Assembly: GCA_038373885.1 (NCBI GenBank)
Contig: JAWZYV010019913.1
Location: 608,001-672,000 of the forward strand
DNA length: 64,000 nucleotides
Source of the DNA: Cheiracanthium punctorium
Lineage: Eukaryota > Arthropoda > Arachnida > Araneae > Cheiracanthiidae
Direction: 5' to 3'
Positions 33,817-46,640 of this stretch are shown in pieces; the first letter of the stretch is position 1; each line of letters begins with the position of its first letter. Position numbers and translations under genes: made by a program. Below the pieces are notes generated by a model that worked only from the letters and a program-made list of their open reading frames with translations, was not told the origin of the DNA and made no database searches.

Positions 33817-34020
33817 TACCCCCAGTGTCTAAGAGGGTCTGCTCTCAAACCTGGAAGGCAGGAGATGCCAGGTTCAAACACCGGTCGCGCCTGTCGACCT
33901 AGCCGCTCGTAGTTTTCCGTGTTTTTTTCAAAAACCTCGCGAATATACGGGCTAGGATCCCTCAGAAAATTCCACACAGAGGAATTCTCCGTATACGCCT
34001 AGGACCCTATAGGCCTAGGA
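33817..34020 (+). repeat. tRNA-derived SINE carried by Helitron F
   Basis: A-box-like 'agtgtctaagagggtctg', B-box-like 'aggttcaaaca' (about 33870-33880), then the core 'gtagttttccgtg' and 'gggctaggatccct' shared with the SINEs at 53180-53402 and 46451-46640. The 3' tail is shortened relative to the copy in Helitron G. Confidence 0.75.
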
Positions 34021-34311
34021 CTTTCAATCAGTGAAGAAAGTTTTAAAATCGGTTTAGTTGCTACAAAATTTCCATAGAGCGCAATGCATTAGCATTATTT
34101 TGAGTGTCTTTGTAAAAGAATTATTTATGCTATATGCTTGAAAGGTTGCCTGTATGTTAATCCAGGGCATAAGCTATCTACATTACAAATTTTTCCAACC
34201 ATTTTTGTGTGATTCAGTCAAAAAGCATCCAAACACATAAACGTACACATTTATATTATTTGTAGGATTTGGAAATTTACGAACTTTAAGAAACACATCT
34301 GGACTTTTCTT

Positions 34312-34483
34312 GGTACTTACGTATTATCCCGGCGGTCATTCCCGCCAAACTGTTTTTTCGTCAAATGAGTTGCCAAACTGTTGCCAATCGTATTCAAAAC
34401 CATTAATAATTTCCTGTGCCCGGCATTTATCTCGGCAAAAAATCGCTCGTCTTGGCGGACCGCCGGGATAATACGTAAGTACA
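34312..34483. mobile_element. MITE with 8-bp duplication, copy 2 (in Helitron F)
   Basis: GGTACTTACGTATTATCC termini as perfect inverted repeats continuing CGGCGGTC; flanked by CTTTTCTT on both sides (right copy offset by a base). ~172 bp. Same insertion point as the copy in Helitron G. Confidence 0.85.
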
Positions 34484-35384
34484 CTTTTCTTTACTTATGC
34501 TTTTTAATTTGGCGTAAAATCAACATAATTTCCATACTTATTTATGTTTTTCAAATGCATGTGATTTTGCAAATAGAATTTCTGCTTTATTTCAAAAGCA
34601 TAAATCATTTTGTGCGGGCGATAAAACGGTTTTTAATGATAGTTAGAAAAGTAATAAAAATTTCCGAGCCTCAGGTACACTTTACCGAACACCGCACACT
34701 TTTCCGAGCCTCAGGTACACTGCTCAAATTTTCCAAGCTCTGCTTTCTGTAGATTTGTCTGGAGAACATTCATTTTTATTATTAGAGATAGATATATTTG
34801 GCATAAAACTGGCATAATTTCCGTATTATTTAATGTTTTTCAGATGCACGTGCTTGTTTATCGAAGTAATAGCATTCTTGTTAGCTCAAAACATGAATCA
34901 TATGATACGGGCGAAACTCGCCAAGCATGGCAACGTAAAAACGGTTTTTAATTAATAATTAAAAAAGTAATTAAAAATCTACAATTCTAAGTAGACTATA
35001 ACCAACTCGAGGGTCACATCTATAAACTGAAATGCATCCTAATCGATTCAGCGGTTTAGGCGTGAAAGCGTCATAAACAAACAAACAAACAAACTCACTT
35101 TCACATTTATAATATTAGTTAGGATTTAAATACTATTAGTTCACAACAGCTTTAATCCATTGTTACAATATTTCGTTAGCTGTAGAATATGCATCACATG
35201 TATTTTTCTATAAATAGGTTACAACCATATAAATTTCAACATAGGGTTACCAGGCGAAATACACGCAAGATGAGAGATAAAATGACATAGTCAATTAATA
35301 TCATTTTAATTTGGCAATAATGAAGCTGAAAAATTAAGGGGGTTCAAGGGGGGCTTGAACAGCCGAGTTTATATATATATATAT

Positions 35385-36924
35385 GTTACAGTGAAAACCC
35401 GAAATGAGTCAAAACCCGAATTAACTAGGGAAAACGGGTTCTAACTGAATGCGTTAGGGAAAACCCGAATTAACTAGTCAAAACGCGTTCTGACTGACAG
35501 CGCTAGACAAAACCCGAATTAACTAGGGAAAACCCGTTTTATTCGAGTAGCGGTAGCACGGTTTCGAGGGGCCCTTACAGCGGAGGCATATTTTCCAGGG
35601 GCCCCCCTGAAGTGATGGCCGGACCCACTGATGTTTTTTGGGGTTTTGCAGAGGGCCAGCGTTAGCATATTTTCGAGGGGGACCCCTTAAGCGATGGCTG
35701 GAACCATTGATGTTTCTTTGGGTCTCGCAGGGTTCCAGAGTTAGCATATTTTCCAGGGGGCTCTACAGTGGTGGCCAGACCCACTGATGTTTTTTTGGGT
35801 CTTGCAAAGGGCCAACGTTAGCATATTTTCGAGAGGGCCCCCTGAAGTGATGGCCGGACACACTGATGTTTTTTGGGTCTCGCAGAGGGCAGCGTTAGCA
35901 TATTTTCGAGGGGGGTCCCCTACAGCGGTGGCCGGACGCAGTTTGGGTCTCGCAAAGGACCAGTGTTAGTATATTTTCCAGGGGGGCCCCCCTACAGCGG
36001 TGCCGGACCCACTGATGTTTTTTTGGGTCTCGCAAAGGGACAGCGTTAGCATATTTTCGAGGTGGCCGCCTAAAACGATGGCCGGACCCATCGATGTTTT
36101 TTTTGGGTCTCGCAAGGGGCCAGCGTTAGCATATTTTCGAGGGGGCCCCTTGAAGTGATGTCCGGACACAGTGATATTTTTTGGGTCTCGCAAAGGCCAG
36201 CGTTAGTATATTTTCGAGGGGGCTCCCTAAAGCGAAGGCTGGACCCATTGATGTTTCTTTGGGTCTCGCAGAGGTCCAGAGTTAGCATATTTTCCAGGGG
36301 GCCCCCACAGTGGTGGCCGGACCCACTGATGTTTTTTTGGGTCTCCCAAAGGGCCAGCGTTAGCATATTTTCGACGGGGCCCCCTGAAGTGATGGCCGGA
36401 CCCACTGATGTTTTTTGGGGTCTCGCAGAGGACCAGCGTTAGCATATTTTCGAAGGGGGCCCCCTACAGCGGTGGCCGGAAACAGGAATGTTTTTTTAGG
36501 GTCTCGCAAAGGGCCAGCAATAGCATATTTTCGAAGGGGGAGCAAAATCCAATTTTTAGTAGATAAAGCATTAACATTCCTGAATTCACATGGGAAAACA
36601 TGGGGTCCTGCCACCACCGTTTGGGGGCACCCCTCGAAAAAATACTAACGCTGGCTCTTTGCGAGACCCGAAAAAAATCAGTGGGTCTAGCCATCACTTT
36701 AGGGGGCCCCCTGGAAAATATGCCTCCGCTGTAGGGGTCCCTCGAAAACGTGCTACCGCTACTCTAATAAATCGGGTTTTCCCTAGTTAATTCGGGTTTT
36801 GCCTAGCGCAGTCAGTCAGAACGCGTTTTGCCTAGTTAATTCGGGTTTTCCCTAACGTATTCAGTTAGAACGCGTTTTCCCTAGTTAATTCGGGTTTTGA
36901 CTGATTTCGGGTTTTAACTGTAAC
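35385..36924. mobile_element. Foldback-like element filled with a ~78-bp minisatellite
   Basis: About 200 bp at each end are inverted repeats. They begin GTTACAGT and consist of repeated 'aaaacccgaattaactag' and 'aaaacgcgttctgactga' motifs. Between the arms are about 13 tandem ~78-bp units, a short unique stretch (36541-36600) and further units in inverted orientation (36601-36750). It lies in an AT repeat, so the target duplication (perhaps TA or ATATAT) is uncertain. There is no coding sequence: long open frames on both strands come from the unit length being close to a multiple of three. It contrasts with its surroundings in high G+C. Confidence 0.8.
35586..36540. repeat. ~78-bp minisatellite, about 13 units
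   Basis: Units begin 'agcatattttcgaggggg' and continue 'gatggccggacccactgat' and 'tttgggtctcgcagagggc'. Starts at 35586, 35665, 35744, 35821, 35898, 35970, 36049, 36129, 36206, 36285, 36363, 36442 and 36523; spacing 72-81, mostly 77-79. Units alternate in details (ccccctgaagtgatgg against ccctacagcggtgg), suggesting higher-order amplification. Confidence 0.9.
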
Positions 36925-39859
36925 ATATATGAAGGTAAATGATTGTTGCACTAGTCTTCTAAGGTAAACTGGGCTCATGGATCAACAGAGTTAACAATAG
37001 AAATCAAATCAGAAGTATGAAAATTTTAATCCACAAGAACGAAAATCGTCTATGTATCTGATCTAGGACGGTTGAAGAGCTTCTCTTCAAAATAACGAAT
37101 ACAAATATCACACAAAAGAAGTGAATTACTCATAGGAAGAATGTTGGTTCGTTTCCTGTTGGTTCGTTACCAAGAAAGAACCATTAAAAATGAATCAAAC
37201 AAATTTTCAGTTTTTTTTTTTTTAACATGATCAATATATTCAATACAATTGGTTTTTCACGGATTTCTTAAACAACTGCTTTCTAATTTCTTATTTAATT
37301 CGATGAACAAAATTGAACGGGGACATTTTCTTTTCTTTTAATGGATATATTTGAGAAATTTATGCCATTATTTCCGGTCTCATTGGAATGTTTTATCCGT
37401 CTACAAGAAAATCTTGTGAAGAAATTATACTACATATATGCTACACTTGCATGGAAGATTTACACATCTTTGCGCCCTAGGCTCCAGCATGTTATTGCGT
37501 CCATCTTCTGAAAAACTGGGTCAGCAATTTTCATGCACGAAATGATCTTTAGTAATTGGGTATTGGTCTCCGATTACTAATCTATTACGACTAGTAGAGT
37601 AAAAATAGAGTCGTAAGAGATGGGCACTTAGTATAAAAGCGCTATTTTTTATGTGTAAAAAAATTCTGCATTTAATATTTTTTATATTTGAATTTCAGTA
37701 CCTGTTTTTTGATATTACAAATAACTTGTCCCACAATTTATTGGGTCATTTAAAAAATCTTATCTTTTCAAATTCAATGGAAGAAATCGTGAATAATATT
37801 TTCAATTTAATACAGAAATTTTATTCTGCAGAACGGAAAGCATATTTTTTCCATCCATTTGAACATTGCATTTATTTTCAGAAGTTTTAAAGCACACATA
37901 CAAAAATTAATTAATTAATAGATGAAATAAAAAATAAATTCAAATAAAGTCAATGACCGATGTACGTTTTTATGACTTGGTAGGCCGACGTATTCGTTAA
38001 AACTTGATATGTGTTTCGAAAGGGATGAGTGTTTCTTAAGAGTTTTGACTAGGATGTCGAAGACGGTCTTGTACGTTGTATATCCGTTTAATTCTTATTT
38101 TATTCCAAATAACAGTCATTAACAATTACCGAATAACACGACAGGAGGACAACCACAGGAGAAGGGAAAGTGACAACCGTAGGATTAGAGCCCCAGACCT
38201 CACCGATCGCAAGCGACCTAGAGAGAACAATAGAAGCCCAAGACTAATTAGAACGATTCAAATTTTTAAGACAAATTCCAGAATACATTTAGTGTAAGCT
38301 CAGGTTAAGCTACTGCGCAAAAATTCCGTGAAAAGCGAACTAATTGTACTGTTAAAACTCTTTGTAAAAATACTCAAAAGCACAAAGATTGACTAGTACC
38401 GCCTAGGGAATGAAACAACAGCCAAAGCATGAACTCTCTAGACGTGTGAATAAACTTAGTCTCTGTTACGTGTTACAGGGTAAAAAATGGCTCCTTTGAA
38501 CAAAGTTATTTTGAGAAGAGTCAATATTCATTTTATCAAGGTATGAATTCCCCTACTTTTCCTCTCCATAGACGATTTAATAATTTGATAAATGATTTAA
38601 TATATTTGCAGTTTAAGAGGTGGATACTTAGGCAGCGATTTCACTTCATTAAAGTGATTATTCCTCTATTTATTTCAGAGTTAAATAACTAACCGGGCAG
38701 AAATAACTTATCCTGATTTAAGGCTCATTCATCAAGACACTGCTTAGTTTGCTCCACAACTAAAGTAAATAGTATATTATGCATAAATTGGAAAAAATAG
38801 ATAGTAACACCGTGTTAGGCAGTCCATTTGGATCAGAGCAGGCCTTCCGCAATCGTGAAGTACATTAAAAAAAAAGACGAAAAACCCAGCTTATACAATA
38901 CAGCACTACAGACTACTCCACTTTTTAGTATTAAAATACTATTTTATTTCCAACAAAGGAATGGGCAATCGCTGACAGTTCCAATTCCGATATTTTGTAC
39001 ATTTTCAATTTTTAGTGCTTCCTTTTCAGACTACAGATTACTTTTCTGACAAAACGTTTCTCTCACTAAACACCATTTTTGAAAAAAGCTTTGTCATCAG
39101 TATCTTTTTGATTTCAAATCCAGTGAAAAGCAATTCGGAGAAGTACTTTCAATTTAATAACAGATAGTTCGTTCTGTCAAACAGAAAGTATATTTTTGTC
39201 ATTCACACACGAAAAATAAATTTATCTCGTGAAAAAGTTTTCGGGATAAAGAAAAAAAAGAAGATTCATATAATCGATGTACGTTTTATATGAAATGATA
39301 GATTGGATGGTTTGTGAGATTTTGATATGCATTTTGAATTTCATTTCTTCTAGTGACAGCGTTAAAAACTATATAATGCTGTTTGAGATTTTATAGAACT
39401 TCATGGAAGATTAGAAAAACCAAATTTCGTATTGTGTTGACAGATCATCGTTTTGATCTTCTAGAAATTTTTAGAGTTTTTACGACCGCTTGGGAGACGT
39501 TACAGTGAGGTAGGCAGGTCATTCCAAGAAGAAAAAAGTGCTGACAGTTACCGAATTAGGTGTTTATATAAGAGAGAATGTAAAACGTGTTTTTCGAACA
39601 AAGCTATTCACTTTCAAAATGCCTTATTTCTAGGAAGAATAAATGTGTGTATCGGCTTAAATTCTAATATTATGTCTTTTTTGAACAAAGTCACATGATG
39701 TGGGTAATTGCCACGACTTTGACTTGTAATTCGTAAAGCAGAATGCTTTTGCGAAAATTCCTGCTTAAACTGTTTTTAAAATTTACATACACGGTTTTAG
39801 TAGTACTACAAGAACTTTACATACAAGGTTTTGTAGTTTATTATGGGTGATTTGATTAA
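36925..39859. other. Intergenic, no gene recognised
   Basis: AT-rich DNA. Open frames at 37651-37890, 38076-38297 and 38828-39049 are short and have no recognisable domain. The one at 38076 encodes an arginine-rich tract without family resemblance, and flanking frames give no support. Confidence 0.4.
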
Positions 39860-40210
39860 ATGATTGCTCTAACTGCCGTAAATATGCATCGATTACTACG
39901 AAATTTATATGTATTAATTGTACCTACTGTATGATGCATCCATTTGAAAATGGTGCATGTAGAATTTATAAATCTTTTACAGGAACACCTAAAGAAATTC
40001 GAATGAATTATGCTCCATGGACCGTCATTCTTTACTGCGTATTTTAGAGAAATTAGGTTATCTCAACGAACCAAACTTTAGGTATGTCACTATGAACTGA
40101 AAAATAGTGCGCTCCATCGGAAACAGTATTGGTAGAATTTATAGTTCTACCGGAACACTCAAAAGAATCCCAATACATTACGGTCTATGGCAGTTTAGAA
40201 TCTATGTCAA
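39860..40210 (+). mobile_element. Diverged fragment of the Helitron F/G family
   Basis: Phrases at about 39978-40020 and 40153-40190 ('taccggaacactcaaaagaat', 'ccaatacattacggtctatgg' in short pieces) are the reverse complement of the repeat units in Helitrons F and G. The fragment is therefore in opposite orientation. No termini remain. Confidence 0.55.
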
Positions 40211-40336
40211 GCACAACATCACCGGCGTCCATGACAGTTTACTCTTCGTTTAAAAAATGGTAATAACATTTTTTGTTTTTGCAAGGTCACTTTAAAACTA
40301 GATTAAAATATAGATACATTTGACAATAAGTCGGCC

Positions 40337-40367
<31 letters not shown>

Positions 40368-42168
40368 CTTGCTTGGAAAATGTTTAATAATCGAAGTGTT
40401 TGCTTGTTTTCTTATAATAAATTAACCTTTTGGATATTATTCTTAAAATCTTAAATTTTTGAAGAAGAATGATTATAGTACTCACAAACAACTGAAGTTT
40501 GATAATAGTTACGTCTCGAAGATTTTGTTAAAATGTGATTTTAGTTTTTCAGTTTGTTGCGTTAATTAATTTTATACTTGTTAGTTATCATCTAATACCT
40601 TATTCATCCATTTTTTAAAAGTTTAAAGGTCAAAATTCAATAGCAAGAAATGATTATGTGTTTGAAATGTATAGTAACAATTAAGATATGCTCAGCTAAA
40701 TACAAAAATATTGTTAAAATGATTAGACTGTTAAAATAAAAAATATTGTTAAAATGTCGAAGTCCATCTCTGAATATTTTATTTCTTTAAATACCTTTAT
40801 ACTAGATCGTTCTTTCTACTTAAAACTTCTTAATTCTACCAAAAGATAATTTACGTCGACATCTGATTCAATTACCCTCGGTGTGAAGGGACTTGAAGCA
40901 AAATGACTTGGCACTCTTTTAAGTCAATCTTTTGCCAAATAATTTACACTTACACTTCTTTTTTGAAACAGTCATCTGGAAGGTCTAGAAATGAGCGGTC
41001 AATTGACACTAAACGCACACAACTTGCATTTATAGAATTTTGTATACGAAGCAAAATGTTAAAATTGTTTCAATTGCACTCGGTCGCCTCCCTTACAGAG
41101 AAGTGAAAATGATATGCAAAGTGCAGTAAAGTAATGCAGAGTGACAGAAAATGCAACAAAGTGGTAGGAAGAACGTTAGACATTCCAAGAATTAACGTAC
41201 ACAAAAATGTTAAAGATAAATTTTAAAGTAAAAAATATACTAATCTGTATCCCACGATACTTCCCTACAGCCCCACGAGAAAAGTTTTGACTAAAAAAAA
41301 AGTTCTCTATCACAGAAACATTCAACGACAGTTAAAATTGAAATGCAATATAAATCTAGTTTATTTGGTAACTAACTTTTTACAGCTGTGTAATAGATGG
41401 GATAGTTAAAATTTCTTCATGTTGAAATAAGTCGACATTTGACGAAATGTTGAAGCTGAGTAAAATAAAAAACCTCTTCAAAGGTAAAAAAAAAGACTGA
41501 AAAATTCTTCCAGTGCTATAGAAAAATTACAGAAGTAATGAATATTTACTTTTAAAACTCTTTTTTTTTTTTTTTTTTTTTTTACTTTGCATGTTTCAAG
41601 ATGGCGAAAAAAATCGAACTTCTGTAGCAAAAAATACATCGGAAGAGAACATATTGAATTTACTTTGAAACTTACTGATTACTACTCACAGAAAAAAAAA
41701 AGGAAAAGAAAAAAGTAATTACTGTCATTCAATCTCAAAATTACATTTCCGAGTCTTAGTTACTAAACTGTAAGATCTATTTTTTTTTTCCCTTCTGAAA
41801 AATATGTGTATTGCAAAATCACTTAACGATGGGACAATTGACTTTTTTTTTCGCTTACATCTATGACTTTAAAAATTGTTGTAAGTAGCTTATTAAATGG
41901 GGGTATTTCTTAATTTTCATTAGTGCTTTTTCTTAAATTAATTTTCGTAACGTTGAAAAAATAAGAGGGGAAATTCGAAATTTGTTGGTTAAATAAGATT
42001 CTTTCCCCCGATAGTCAAGTATTTTAAACCATTTTTTTACCTGCCTACGTATTAATTATGCATAAAGGGACATTTCCTTGCATGCATTTTCACAGCGCGT
42101 AACTTATACAATTTTTTGTGACCTTCCAATGAACTTTAAATGCAGTACGCATCATATTCAGTTGGAAT
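40211..42168. other. Intergenic with long homopolymers
   Basis: No gene. A run of 28 A (40337-40364) and of 23 T (41561-41583) are the only distinctive sequences; either could be the tail of a retroposed copy, but no body could be defined. Confidence 0.45.
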
Positions 42169-42400
42169 TATTTAACCTTTTGAGGCGCGGTGGTTGCGCC
42201 GTGAAACCACCTTATTTCAGCGCTTGTACTGCTAATCGCACGAAAATAGGGTTAAATGGTCCGAACGCTAAAAAAGTACAGCCGAAACTTCTTTAGCTCT
42301 GTGGCACTAGATGGGTTATTCGATCGACCGCCATGTTGTTGGTAATTACATGGACCGATAGCAACGGCTGCACTTTTTCAGAGTTGGGCAGTCTGTCTTT
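42169..42400 (+). mobile_element. Diverged piggyBac-like MITE, partial
   Basis: 'TTAACCTTTTGAGGCGC' near 42170 resembles the left terminus of the elements at 43818, 49173 and 55562. 'ccgccatgttg', 'gcaacggctgcactttttcag' (short pieces) and 'ttgggca' at 42330-42393 follow their right arm. The palindromic left arm and the right terminus are missing or unrecognisable. Confidence 0.45.
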
Positions 42401-43813
42401 TAGGTCTTCTATAGTGATGTGAAAATGCTTGTGTTTCGATGGGATGATAGTAATTTTGAACAATCCATTTATACTTACAGACATAAAAAAACCTAACTTT
42501 TAGCAGAAATGAAATAAGATCGAGAGAATCGAAACAGAAAACATTGTTACATTAAAAAAATAATAGTTTGAACTAGGGATTGCAGCGAGACGAAAAATAA
42601 GCCTGTCCCGTCTTCAATGCATCTCTTAAATGGAAAAAACATTTGACAGAAATATTCTATTCCCAGCATGAAGAAAGTTGTGGTTATTACTGAGATATTT
42701 TTTCGGTACTTTAAATATATTTCGAAACATTTCGCAGTCAAAAAAGAGAAAAAAGAACATAGAAAAACAAAAATCAGACACTGAATGCGCAAACATAAAT
42801 TAATAAAACTGTTTTTGATATTTTGTTTCTTTATTTTAATAATCTTTCTTTTTTAAAAGGATAAATGTCTAAGAAAAAAATTCTTTGGGTGTTTCACAGC
42901 TTTCGTCCTTTCGATTTGTCTTTACATTTTTTAGAGAAGTTTCTCTGTATTTTTATATTTCATAAGTAAAAGGCCATAAATTCGCTTCAACTATATCGGA
43001 AAATGTCGGTAAAGCACAACATTTTTGTTTGGAATATAAAAAAAAAATCCTCATGGAAAAGATATAGATTTATTAAAAATCTATACCACACAGTTTGATT
43101 ACAAATTACAAGATACGAGAGGAGAGAAGAGGCGAGAAGAGACAGAGGTACGATAGTGTAAATTTGAAGGAAATTCGATTTCGGCGTGTAGTCCTATTTA
43201 AACGAATAAAACCAGGTGGTTTACACATAAATTGCTCTGTCTCCCTTTCATCTCTTATTCAATCAAATACAGTTTGTATAATGACGTTTTGATGACGTTC
43301 GCACCTGAAACGAGGCTTGAGCATAGCATCAGTGAGTTTTAAGACTGGACAAACAATTAACAAAACTTCAAGAAAAAGGGAGCGTAGTTTCGTGAGATAG
43401 ACCAATACATGTAAAGAAACTTTAAAAACAAGGTTTTTTAAACTTCGTGTAGTAGTAATGCACAATGCCAATAAAGAATTTTGGCCGCCAAGCCGAAGGA
43501 CGTCTAAACAAACACTTACCAAAGAAGTTGTACAAATATCATTTTATTACTGAAAAAACAGATTTAGGATTTGAAGGGTGCAATTGAACCTCCCCCACTC
43601 CCTTGTGTACGTCATTCAAGTCTCGGAAGTTCCCTTTGATACATTTTTGGAAAAGAAAAAATAATCAACCTAGTTTGGTAGCCTAATTTGAAAATTATCA
43701 ATTGCTTTACCGTCATCTTTTTTTTGGGGGGGATTGTTAAAAAAAAAAAAAAATCCTATGCTCGACCTTGTTATAAGAGATATAATAAATTTAGGGCTAT
43801 TAGAATGTATATG
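42401..43813. other. Intergenic, no gene recognised
   Basis: AT-rich, with homopolymer runs and a purine-rich 'gagaggagagaagaggcgagaagagac' tract split at about 43121-43145. Frames at 42547-42792 and 43259-43522 lack recognisable features. Confidence 0.4.
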
Positions 43814-43817
43814 TTAA

Positions 43818-44318
43818 CCCTTTGAGGCGCAACCCTTTCCCAATGCTAGAAAAAGGGCAGCCGTTGCCATCGCTCGACTTAACTACCAGCAAGATGGCGG
43901 ACGATCTAAACGTTCATCGCGTGCCACAGATCTAGAGACCCTTTTTTGATGCAGCTGGCTGTGCGGCACCAGCCCGCTGCGTCAAAAAAGGGTCTCTAGA
44001 TCTGTGGCACGCGATGAACGTTTAGATCGTCCGCTATCTTGCTGGCAGTTAAGTCGAGCGACGGCAACGGCTGCCCTTTTTTCAGCATTGGGCAATCTAT
44101 CCAGCTGTTCTCGTATTCTTCCATTTTTCAGCAGATGTCAGTGCTGTTAAAAATAATCGTGGCAATCTTTTTACGGGAAATGACAAGTAAAGGATTCTCG
44201 TGGAGCTATGTCACCCGCAACTATTTTTATAGAAGTAAAATCTATTCTTCTTGACTGGCAACAGTCAAAACGTCAGAGTTTGGGTGTTCCCAGAGCGGGA
44301 ACACTGCGCGTTAAAGGG
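43818..44318 (+). mobile_element. piggyBac-like foldback MITE, copy 1
   Basis: Flanked by TTAA on both sides (43814-43817 and 44319-44322), the piggyBac target duplication. Ends CCCTTTGAGGCGC and (reverse-complemented) CCCTTTAACGCGC. The left half (43838-43952 and 43979-44092) is a ~114-bp near-perfect inverted repeat with a ~26-nt loop, containing 'acagatctagagaccctttt' in each arm; the right 225 bp are unpaired. 501 bp, non-coding. Open frames inside follow from the palindrome. Confidence 0.9.
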
Positions 44319-44322
44319 TTAA

Positions 44323-44604
44323 GTGAGCATTAAAAAAGTGATATTTTAAAAATATTTTTTTTTGCTTTTAATAATAAAGAGTTTAACAAATTTAAATTTT
44401 TTTCCCCTGCATATTGTACCTAATGTTTTACGCAGTGTGTCTTTTTCCGACTAGTTTGTACAAATCAACGTAAGTTATAAAAGTTGAAGAAAAATTGTTA
44501 AATCTGAAGAAAAATATTACAAAATAATAAAAACAGCATATATTGTGTTAAAAAAAATTACAAATATCTATTTAGTATTTGCGTACATTTTAGAATTTAT
44601 AAAG
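44323..44604. other. Spacer
   Basis: AT-rich, no feature recognised. Confidence 0.5.
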
Positions 44605-44606
44605 TA

Positions 44607-45577
44607 CAGTGATTTCTCACTTATGCGCGTTTGAAGGGACCACTTTAAATTCGCGAATTGAGCCGAGTGTAACTGAAAGGGTCTTTATTTTCTAACTCTT
44701 CATCTAAATTATGAGAGATAGAAAATTTGAAAAAAAAGTATGCTTAGTAATATTTTTTCAGTTAAAAAGAGTAATACTGTATTTTAAAATATTTAACCCT
44801 ACATTTTAGTTTAACTTTTAATTCAAAGGTAGAATGGAAGCATAATTTCATTTTACATAAGAGAAACTTTAATTGTGCTAAACTTCTTTTATAAAAATGT
44901 CATCAATACTGCAACTTATTTTTGTCTAGGCCGCGTTTGTTATACAATCTCTTCAAACTTATTAAAACATATTATTGTATTCAGAAGCGTATCAAGATTT
45001 TATTTAGGGGGGAGGGCGGCTGAGATCAAATTGTAAGGTAAAGTTCAATTGTAAGCTAAATATCAAATTGTAAGCTAAGTAAAGGGTCCTATTTCGGGGC
45101 GGGCAGGCCCTTCAGTATTCCCTCTGGCTACGCAGTTCATTGTATTTGTAATTAAGTCATAATTTTGAAGATAACGTCTCAATTTTCATTGAACTCCTAA
45201 AGCTGTAGCATACGATGGGACAGAAATATTAGTTGCATCTTATCACCCTTTCCACCCGTAATTCATCAGAAACTTCAGTGACTTAGTTTCCTTTATATTA
45301 TATTTTTATCAACGTTCCGAGAGAACATTTGCACTTTTTAAACCTCGTGCCATCGAGGAAGACTAGAAAAAAAAAGTACATGTGTGTGACAGGATTTGTG
45401 AACTGCGTTGTTACTTTCGAGTATAACTGAGAGAGAAAATTCACAGTGTCGAGTGGCGCTTATTAAGTGAAATACCCTATATCATTATTTTCTTATTCCT
45501 CGTGACAGGACCTTCCAAAAATCCCGCATAAAAGAGAGATGTGTATAACTGAATGGAGCATAAGTGAGAGGTCACTG
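44607..45577. mobile_element. pogo/Tc1-like element remnant, TA duplication
   Basis: Left end CAGTGATTTCTCACTTATGC, right end reverse-complemented CAGTGACCTCTCACTTATGC, TA on both flanks (44605-44606 and 45578-45579). 971 bp including a nested hAT MITE (44982-45138). No transposase frame is left. Confidence 0.8.
44982..45138. mobile_element. hAT-type MITE nested in the pogo-like element
   Basis: Perfect 8-bp duplication ATTGTATT (44974-44981 and 45139-45146). The left end CAGAAGCGTATCAAGA and the reversed right end GAACTGCGTAGCCAGA are diverged from the CAGGGGCGTAGCCAG type seen at 24329. 157 bp with G runs. Confidence 0.8.
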
Positions 45578-45579
45578 TA

Positions 45580-46450
45580 GTTAATAAAGCTACAGGAGCT
45601 ATGAAAAAGGATAGGATTTTATTTCATTATTCTTGAATGAATAATAAAAAAAACTAAATGAAAATCGATCTTAAATTGCTTCAAAAACTAGTCACAATTC
45701 TGTTTATATGCTAGCTTGTTGGTTATTTTTAAATATTTGAAATACTTTTTTTAATGGAAAGCAATTCTCATTTCCTTTTTCTTATAAACATAACGTTACG
45801 TTGCCAATCATATACGTGCCATTATTGTAATTTTCTTTTAAAACTTTTTAAAGGTACTTTCCATAACATGAACTGACATCTGAAAATTTCATTTGTTCAT
45901 ATGTATTCATTTCATGTGTCTGAAATTAGTGAGCTTCTTAAAAGTAATAGAATCCTAATATATCACTGAATTAATTTAAAAACCAAATGCTTTAATTGTG
46001 CTATTTCTATTTAGACTAAAATATATTCCTTTTCCGAAAAAAAAACCCTTTCAGGAATTAAAACCGCGTGAGACTTTTCAAAAATTGTATAAATGACCCA
46101 CATTTATGGCATATTTTAATTGAAAGGCGAATTTATTTAGCTATGTGCTGCTGCCCTCTACTATCGATAAATAAAACTATTTTAAGTTCAAAGGGTTGAA
46201 AAAATACTTTAGTTTTTTAAGCCACACATCGTTGAATGACATGAAAATCTAAGAAGTATCTTATAGTCTGTCTTACATTCACTGTAACAGTTAAGCAGCG
46301 ATAATTACAATATATTTAATCACAATTATTGTAAATCAGATTTGCCAATTTCGAGCTGACAATCATACGACTTCCAGTTTCGCAGAACACGGCTAGTACT
46401 TTCAGCTATTCGGGGTGCTCAGTAAAGAAAACTGACCCATTGTTTCATGC
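45580..46450. other. Intergenic, no feature recognised
   Basis: AT-rich, no repeat ends or coding potential seen. Confidence 0.45.
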
Positions 46451-46640
46451 CTTACCATAGTACAGTGGTTCTAACACTGGAAATGGTAGTCAGGCGAAGT
46501 GTAAAGGTCCTGTCTTCGGGCCCATCGCGCGACTTAACCGTTCGGAGTTTTCCGTGGTTTTCTCCGAAAGAGTAAATATGGGTTGGGACACCTTAGAAAG
46601 ACCCCCACGGAGGGCATCCCTCCTTGTGTTATCCTACTGA
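46451..46640 (+). repeat. tRNA-derived SINE, core-sharing family
   Basis: A-box-like 'agtggttctaacactgg', a degraded B box, then the core 'ggagttttccgtggttttct' and 'accttagaaagacccccac' shared with the SINEs at 33817 and 53180. Target duplication not identified. Confidence 0.65.

Larger units (their letters stand above)
33192..35124 (-). mobile_element. Helitron F carrying a SINE and a MITE
   Basis: On the minus strand it begins TCCTAACTAATATTATAAAT (right end 35124), the 5' terminus common to many arthropod Helitrons. It ends CTAG (33192-33195) preceded by a G+C-rich hairpin. The flanks are A33191 and T35125 on the plus strand. 1933 bp. Inside are repeated ~130-190-bp units ('catagagcgtaatgtatta', 'gagtgttcctgtaaa'), a tRNA-derived SINE (33817-34020) and a MITE (34312-34483). 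The copy at 52563-54529 has the same cargo at the same positions. No Rep or helicase. Confidence 0.9.
33088..35301. repeat. ~30-bp inverted repeats enclosing Helitron F
   Basis: 'gactatgtcattttatctctca' at about 33094-33115 is the reverse complement of about 35268-35290, with flanking ATTAAT in both arms. Without the 1933-bp Helitron the pair would bound a ~280-bp unit, plausibly an older MITE into which the Helitron inserted. No target duplication was settled. Confidence 0.55.

Noticed and set aside
35523..36697. Overlapping glycine/proline-rich open frames on both strands
   Set aside because: They are produced by the ~78-bp minisatellite, whose unit is close to 26 codons. Both strands and several frames are open at once, which no real gene explains.
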